From Ashinkailepas kermadecensis (taxonomy: Eukaryota > Arthropoda > Thecostraca > Neolepadidae), in NCBI GenBank assembly GCA_034440615.1, contig JAOTOM010004947.1, positions 557,012 through 621,011 of the forward strand: DNA of 64,000 bases, read 5' to 3'. Of the stretch, positions 58,970 through 64,000 are shown piece by piece (position 1 is the first letter of the stretch; every line of letters begins with the position of its first letter). The notes under the pieces were generated by a model. The model was not told the DNA's origin and did not search any database. It saw only the letters and a list, made by a program, of their open reading frames with translations. The position numbers were made by a program, and so were the translations under genes.

Positions 58970-60270
58970 TAGTGGGTCTGTACGTGCAGCACGCATTGTA
59001 TAAGATACAGAGTGTGAATGAACAGCACACATTATATAATATATCGGGTCTGTACTTGCAGCACACAGTTTATAACACGCAGGGTTCGTACGTGCAGCAC
59101 ACATTACATAATATATCGGGTCTGTACTTGCAGCACATTTTATATAACATGCAGGGTCTGTACGTGCAGCACACATTACATAATATATCGGGCCTGTACT
59201 TGCAGCACACAGTTTATAACACGCAGGGTTTGTACGTGCAGCACACATTACATAATATATCGGGTCTGTACTTGCAGCACATATTATATAACATGCAGGG
59301 TCTGTACGTGCAGCACACATTACATAACATATCGGGCCTGTACTTGCAGCACACATTTTATAACATGCAGGGTTTGTACGTGCAGCACACATTACATAAT
59401 ATATCGGGTCTGTACTTGCAGCACACGTTACATAACATGCAGGGTCTGTACGTGCAGCACACATTACATAATATATCGGGTCTGTACTTGCAGCACATTT
59501 TATATAGCATGCAGGGTCTGTACGTGCAGCACACATTACATAATATATCGGGCCTGTACTTGCAGCACACATTTTATAACATGCAGGGTTTGTACGTGCA
59601 GCACACATTACATAATATATCGGGTCTGTACTTGCAGCACATATTATATAACATGCAAGGTCTGTACGTGCAGCACACATTACATAATATATCGGGTCTG
59701 TACTTGCAGCACATTTTATATAACATGCAGGGTCTGTACGTGCAGCACACATTACATAATATATCGGGTCTGTACTTGCAGCACACATTACATAATATAT
59801 CGGGTCTGTACGAGCAGTGCACATTATATAAAGCACAGAGTCTGTACGTGCAGCACACATTATATAACATGCAGGGTCCGTACGTGCAGCACACGTTACA
59901 TTATATATCGGGCCTGTACTTGCAGCACACATTTTATAACATGCAGGATCTGTACGTGCAGCACACATTAGATAATATATCGAGTCTGTACTTGCAGCAC
60001 ACATTATATAACATGCAGGGTATGCACGTGCAGCACACTACATACTACACAGACTATGTACTTACAGCACACATTATATAATATATTGGGTCTGTACGAG
60101 CAGTGCACATTATATAAAGCACAGAGTCTGTCGTGCGCATAAGGGTCTGTACGTGCAGCACACATTGCATAATACACAGGCCCTGTACTTGCAGCACACA
60201 TTATACAATATATCGGGTCTGTACGAGCAGTGCACAGTATATAAAGCACAGAGTCTGTAGGTGCGGCACA
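58970..60270. repeat. 36-bp satellite in 72-bp A/B dimers
   Basis: Two 36-bp monomers alternate: one with TACGTGCAGCACACATTACA then TAATATATCGGGTCTG, the other with TACTTGCAGCACA and TATAACATGCAGGGTCTG. Because 36 is divisible by three, a plus frame stays open for 485 codons (peptide GLYVQHTLHNIS/GLYLQHILYNMQ) and minus frames for up to 354. There is no independent evidence of coding. Confidence 0.95.
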
Positions 60271-60668
60271 CAATATTTAACATACAGAGTTGGAGGACGA
60301 TAACGGGACGTACCGGCTGGGCGGGAGGCCGGCCGGTGCCGGCTGGGACGGTCGGTGGCCTCCAGACGGCGACGACCGCCCTCCCCCGCCGACTGGCTGC
60401 CGAGACGACCAGAGCGTCTCCGCATGGAACCTTGCGTGCTGACTCGGCCGGGCCGCCGCCAGGTTCCTGCCGGACGCTGAATGTGGCTGACTGATGTTGG
60501 TGCTTTTTGAACGTCGGTTCTGTGATTCTGGAAGTAAAATCTTAATTTCCAATTTGTTTAAATGATAGCTTACCGCGTGGTTATAGTTTGGCAGTGATTA
60601 ATACACATATGTTTTAAGAAACTTATGATGTATGCAGCGAAATACGGTCGTGTTATAAAAAATGCACA
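60271..60668. other. Unique block interrupting the 36-bp satellite
   Basis: About 400 bp with no satellite units. The first half is GC-rich (CGACGACCGCCCTCCCCC region) and the second AT-rich. It separates the main array from a smaller one of the same monomer. Confidence 0.6.
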
Positions 60669-60893
60669 CATGGCCTGTACGTGCAGAACACATTATGTAA
60701 TATATAGAGTCTGTACGTGCACCACACATTATATAGCATGGAGGGTCTGTACGTGCAGCACACATTATATAGCATGCAGGGTCTGTAAGTGCAACAACAT
60801 TATATAGCGTACAGGGAGAGTTTGTATGTGCAGCACACATTATATAACATACAAGGTATGTACGTGCAGCACCCATTATTCAATATATCGGGC
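60669..60893. repeat. 36-bp satellite, second block, about 6 degenerate units
   Basis: Units of GGTCTGTACGTGCAGCACAC + ATTATATAGCATGCAG continue the same family with more decay. A (TCG)n microsatellite follows at 60900-60922. Confidence 0.88.
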
Positions 60894-61805
60894 CACACAT
60901 CGTCGTCGTCGTCGTCGTCGTCTTCATCATATATTTCCTTGCATGGCTTTCCAGACTATCAGTATCATAAGCATACAGGGACGTAGAATGAATATAGTCA
61001 ATGAATCGGGTGGTAAAATTAAAAACACGAGTAACATAATCAATTAAAGCTAGTCACTCAGAGATCACAGGGAGCCGAGCTCATTGACCTTTCATGTGAG
61101 CTGGCATACGATTCCAGATGGCTGAAGATCGGTCGCCAAAAGATCTTCTAGCCAGCTCCGTGTGCTTTATTGGGGGGCTGCAGAAGGCTGATGCAGACGC
61201 CGAGCATGTTCTCAGTAGCCACTCCTACAAAACACCCCGCCAAGCATTGTCGAGAAAGTGCAGAATGCGGCACATCATTGGCAGGCCGCGTTCCAACACT
61301 AGGTCATCAACAGTCGGCCATTTAAGCCCACGCAAGAGAAGCGACACGTGTTCGGTTCGACTATGACGGAATTTAATGCGTATGCAATAATTTAGGCTGC
61401 CTCCTTTGTCGCGTTCCGTACACGAATTCCGTAGACTCTGACGTCATATGTCGTTCTTTGTCTATTCCTTACGAATTCCGCGGCCAGATTTCGTGGATTC
61501 CGCGGAGAAAGCGTAGGCTGAAAAAAAACTGTCCAGCCCGTCCTGTGCGATTTCTCCAAGATGGCGACTCACATTGTAGGTGATGTGCGAGCCAAAGGAA
61601 GACATTGACAATTCGCAAGTAATGCTGTGGAGTGGATACGATTGGGCTGGATTGTGCGAAAATGCCGCAAATGAATGCGCATGTTCCCACCGGCGCGGGA
61701 TTTCCATCGCAGCGTGGCTAAATTCTCAACTTTTGGTGTGAACCAGCAGTAAACTAGGCAGACACTACCTTCAGGAGCTTCGTTTTCTGATTGATTGCAT
61801 CTCCA
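60894..61805. other. No recognised gene
   Basis: (TCG)n at 60900-60922, otherwise unique. GAATTCCG(C/T)(G/A)G-type short repeats occur at 61424-61505. Confidence 0.4.
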
Positions 61806-62218
61806 CCCAGTAAACATGCCGATGTCGGCCCGCTGTCCGCATGTGTCGGGGTGAGCTCGGCATCTCGTAAACGGTATGTCAACATCGGGCCGCTCTCGGC
61901 CCAACATCGGCATACTGCCTGGGAACATCAACATATGTCGGGTTAAATTCGGCGTTTCAAAAGCGGCCAACTGACGTCGGGCCGTTGTCAGACATTTCAC
62001 TGCCCAGCCGACAGCAGGCCCAAGCGCACTACATCTGCCCCAGGTCGGCTACACGTCGGCTGGGTGTCGGCTACACGTCGGCTGGGTGTCGGCTGCATTG
62101 TCGGCTGGGTGCCGGCTGCATGTCGGCATTGGCGGACATTCCATTATCCAGCCGACAGCGGGTTGCTGACGTCCAGACAGCGGAACGACGTCGGTCAGCT
62201 GTCGGCATGTTCACTGGG
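61806..62218. mobile_element. MITE-like element with 17-bp terminal inverted repeats
   Basis: The left end CCCAGTAAACATGCCGA and the complement of the right end CCCAGTGAACATGCCGA differ at one of 17 positions, 413 bp apart. The interior is a patchwork of GTCGGCTGGGTGTCGGC and ACATCGGC(A/C) repeats with no coding frame. No TSD was found and the superfamily is unknown. Confidence 0.65.
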
Positions 62219-62559
62219 CAATGATGGGTGTAAATGTTCTCCCTGTCATTGACATGCCTGTCAGAACCTGCCCTGGACATATCTGACATTCATCTACATT
62301 TCATGTAACGCCATACAACAAATGCTAAGTGTGGAAATTAGTAGGAATGTTTACGAACAGCGACATACATAGCTCACATTAGTAATCCTGCACGAAATTT
62401 AACAGAACGCTCCGCGGCTGCAGTTCACTGGATATGCAACGTCATACTCCACGGAATCCGCGGAATAAAGGAGACAAAGAACGCACCCTTAATATTTATT
62501 GAGCTGGGCGCCGTGGTATGATCCCACACACACCGTACACCGTCAAGCAGTACATGACT
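62219..62559. other. No recognised gene
   Basis: Unique-looking sequence with no feature I can support. Confidence 0.4.
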
Positions 62560-62985
62560 TGTGGAATATAAGGGATTCGACAGAACCTTTTTTACTTCCA
62601 CCGGGAGCCGAAACGAAAATTTCGATAGACCAGGAAGTGTAGCTTTTCAACGGCGAACCACAAGAGATACGTGTGCTTCCCACGTCATGTTACAGTCCAC
62701 AATCATGATCAACACTGTGAGAGACTATCGCAGGTGGATATGGATGTCGCTAAGATTGACCGAGAAGCTGTCTAGATGGATGTGTCACTGACGTATTGGA
62801 ACCAGCGCAATGTCAATTTTATCAGGATTCATCTTCAAACTGTAATCCGTAAACCATGCACCAGCAATCTCAAGGGTCGCCCCTCCTGGTGACTTCAGGC
62901 CACGAAGGTCGCCAGGCAGGCTGCAATAGATGGACTGCGCATCGTCACCATGCACAATCTTGTAATAAGCGACTAAATGCAACCT
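62560..62985 (-). pseudogene. LINE reverse transcriptase relic, minus strand
   Basis: The frame 62982-62785 reads YYKIVHGDDAQSIYCSLPGD and WFTDYSLKMNPDKIDIALV. This is the RT active-site region (YADDAQ changed to HGDDAQ) and the following helix of an L2-type LINE. After indels and stops, another minus frame continues with IVDCNMTWEAHVSLVVRR and LSKFSFRLPVEVKKVL, which aligns with the LINE A segment NLGVTFDRHMSWDSHV. It is an old, frameshifted fragment of a LINE A relative. Confidence 0.75.
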
Positions 62986-64000
62986 GGAGAGTCAGAGTGG
63001 TTTTCTGGAGAATCGAAGTGGTTTCCGCTCCGATTCTCCCGGTGGCTCAAGTGAAGGCAGATCAACGATACAAAATTGCTAAAATCACCAAACTCATAGC
63101 CCTGGTGCGCAACAGATTAATGCATGGAACCGCGTTGTCCGTTTTGCTCTACTCCAAAAATCTGATTTTAGCGGGTTGGTCAAAGTTGGACAAAAAATCG
63201 AAATTTCCAAAAATATCCCGACGAGAGTAGATCCAAATTTTGTATGGGTCAATCGAGGTCAGATTAGGGTTTTTTCGGGGTAACTTTTCCCAAACTGACT
63301 CCGATGCCACCTGAAAAAGGGAGATCAAACGGTTTTGGTGGACACATTTCAAACGAAGTAGAGAGTGAAGGTATAAGTGTGAAGGTATAAGTGAAGGTGA
63401 AGGCGCGAAGTAGGGTGAAGGTGCTAATATACTAGTATCCCTTGTAGCTCTAAAGGACTTCACCGAATTTATAATTGAAATACTCTAAGTTTACTTTTGC
63501 ATATTGAACTTAATGCTACACAGAAATTCTTCAAGTGGTACTATTCAGGCGTAGAATGTCATGGCGAGTCTGCTCGTGAAATAATTTTTAATCGGATAAT
63601 TAGGGCGCGCTCTAGGAGCAAAAACGAATTAGAGTAACGCTATGGGAAATAGTCATTTTCGCCTAACACGTTAACTATGGGAAATTGTAAGGACAATTGC
63701 TGAAGAAGATGCTGCAATCAATTTCACATCATGCGGACCGCGGAAATTCAAAATCCCGTCCATAATCTTTCGACTTATTTTCCACGCAAAAAGTGGCCAA
63801 AAATGCGTGCATGTCAAGTTTGGCGTCCTCTACAAAACATACTAAGGAGATGTAGTGCTGCAGGGTTGATGCATAGTATAATAGTCCTCTTGGACTATCA
63901 CACATGAGGAAAGCATGCCTGGTGAGTTGTAACCTTTTGAGGCATAGGGGTGCAAACTAGGGGGCTAATTGCACCATGGCAATATTCGTCGGGCCGTAGC
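62986..64000. other. No recognised gene
   Basis: GTGAAGGTATAAGTGTGAAG repeats lie at 63367-63422. No other feature supported to the window end. Confidence 0.4.

Noticed and set aside
58624..60081. 485-codon plus frame and 354-codon minus frame
   Set aside because: The 36-bp period keeps any stop-free frame open. The same peptides appear on both strands and no flanking coding signal exists.

Overview
This is a metazoan, probably marine invertebrate, nuclear window dominated by retroelements and tandem repeats. There are no operons, no ribosome-binding-site logic and no CRISPR array. The evidence is non-LTR retrotransposons of the CR1/L2 group, Penelope-like elements (PLEs) with GIY-YIG domains, tRNA-derived SINEs with target-site duplications (TSDs), MITE-like inverted repeats, many minisatellites, and a few candidate spliced exons in GC-rich islands. 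I cannot fix the species; abundant PLE, CR1 and simple repeats would suit a crustacean or another marine invertebrate.

Layout. 0-15.5 kb is a retroelement graveyard. A PLE fragment (minus strand) runs off the left edge. It is followed by a LINE endonuclease scrap and then an L2/Daphne-like LINE ('LINE A', parts 2.9-3.36 and 8.27-11.13 kb). LINE A is split cleanly by a nearly full-length CR1-type LINE (3.36-8.27 kb: repeated 5' UTR, SGNH-esterase ORF1, endonuclease/RT ORF2, ACTTTATG tail). A 5'-truncated CR1 relative lies on the minus strand at 11.13-12.37 kb. Next comes an inverted, dimer-like PLE (12.5-15.5 kb) whose arms carry hammerhead-ribozyme-like motifs. 17-20 kb holds three adjacent minisatellites (31, ~15 and 26 bp), the last with a 416-bp higher-order duplication. 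23.75-24.9 kb is a nearly homogeneous 77-bp satellite. SINE copies with clear TSDs sit at 25.1 and 45.2 kb. A second inverted PLE dimer at 31.8-33.96 kb is bounded by a 13-bp near-perfect TSD. 36-42.9 kb has further minisatellites and MITE-like elements. 42.87-44.56 kb holds the best host-gene candidate, two phase-compatible exons on the minus strand, next to a 75-bp repeat that copies the exon end and splice-donor region. 51.2-60.9 kb has a 204-bp triplication, a CpG island, 38-bp and 24-bp repeats and a 36/72-bp satellite whose length keeps long frames open artificially. 61.8-62.2 kb is a MITE-like element and 62.56-62.98 kb is another LINE RT relic.

No element here looks fully intact. The two best LINEs are broken by single-base frameshifts, some at homopolymers, so decay and assembly error both remain possible. 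The strongest leads are the inverted PLE dimers with outward hammerhead motifs, the traceable nested LINE insertion, and the minisatellite that duplicates an exon boundary. Most long open frames in tandem arrays are artefacts of repeat periods and are not listed as genes.
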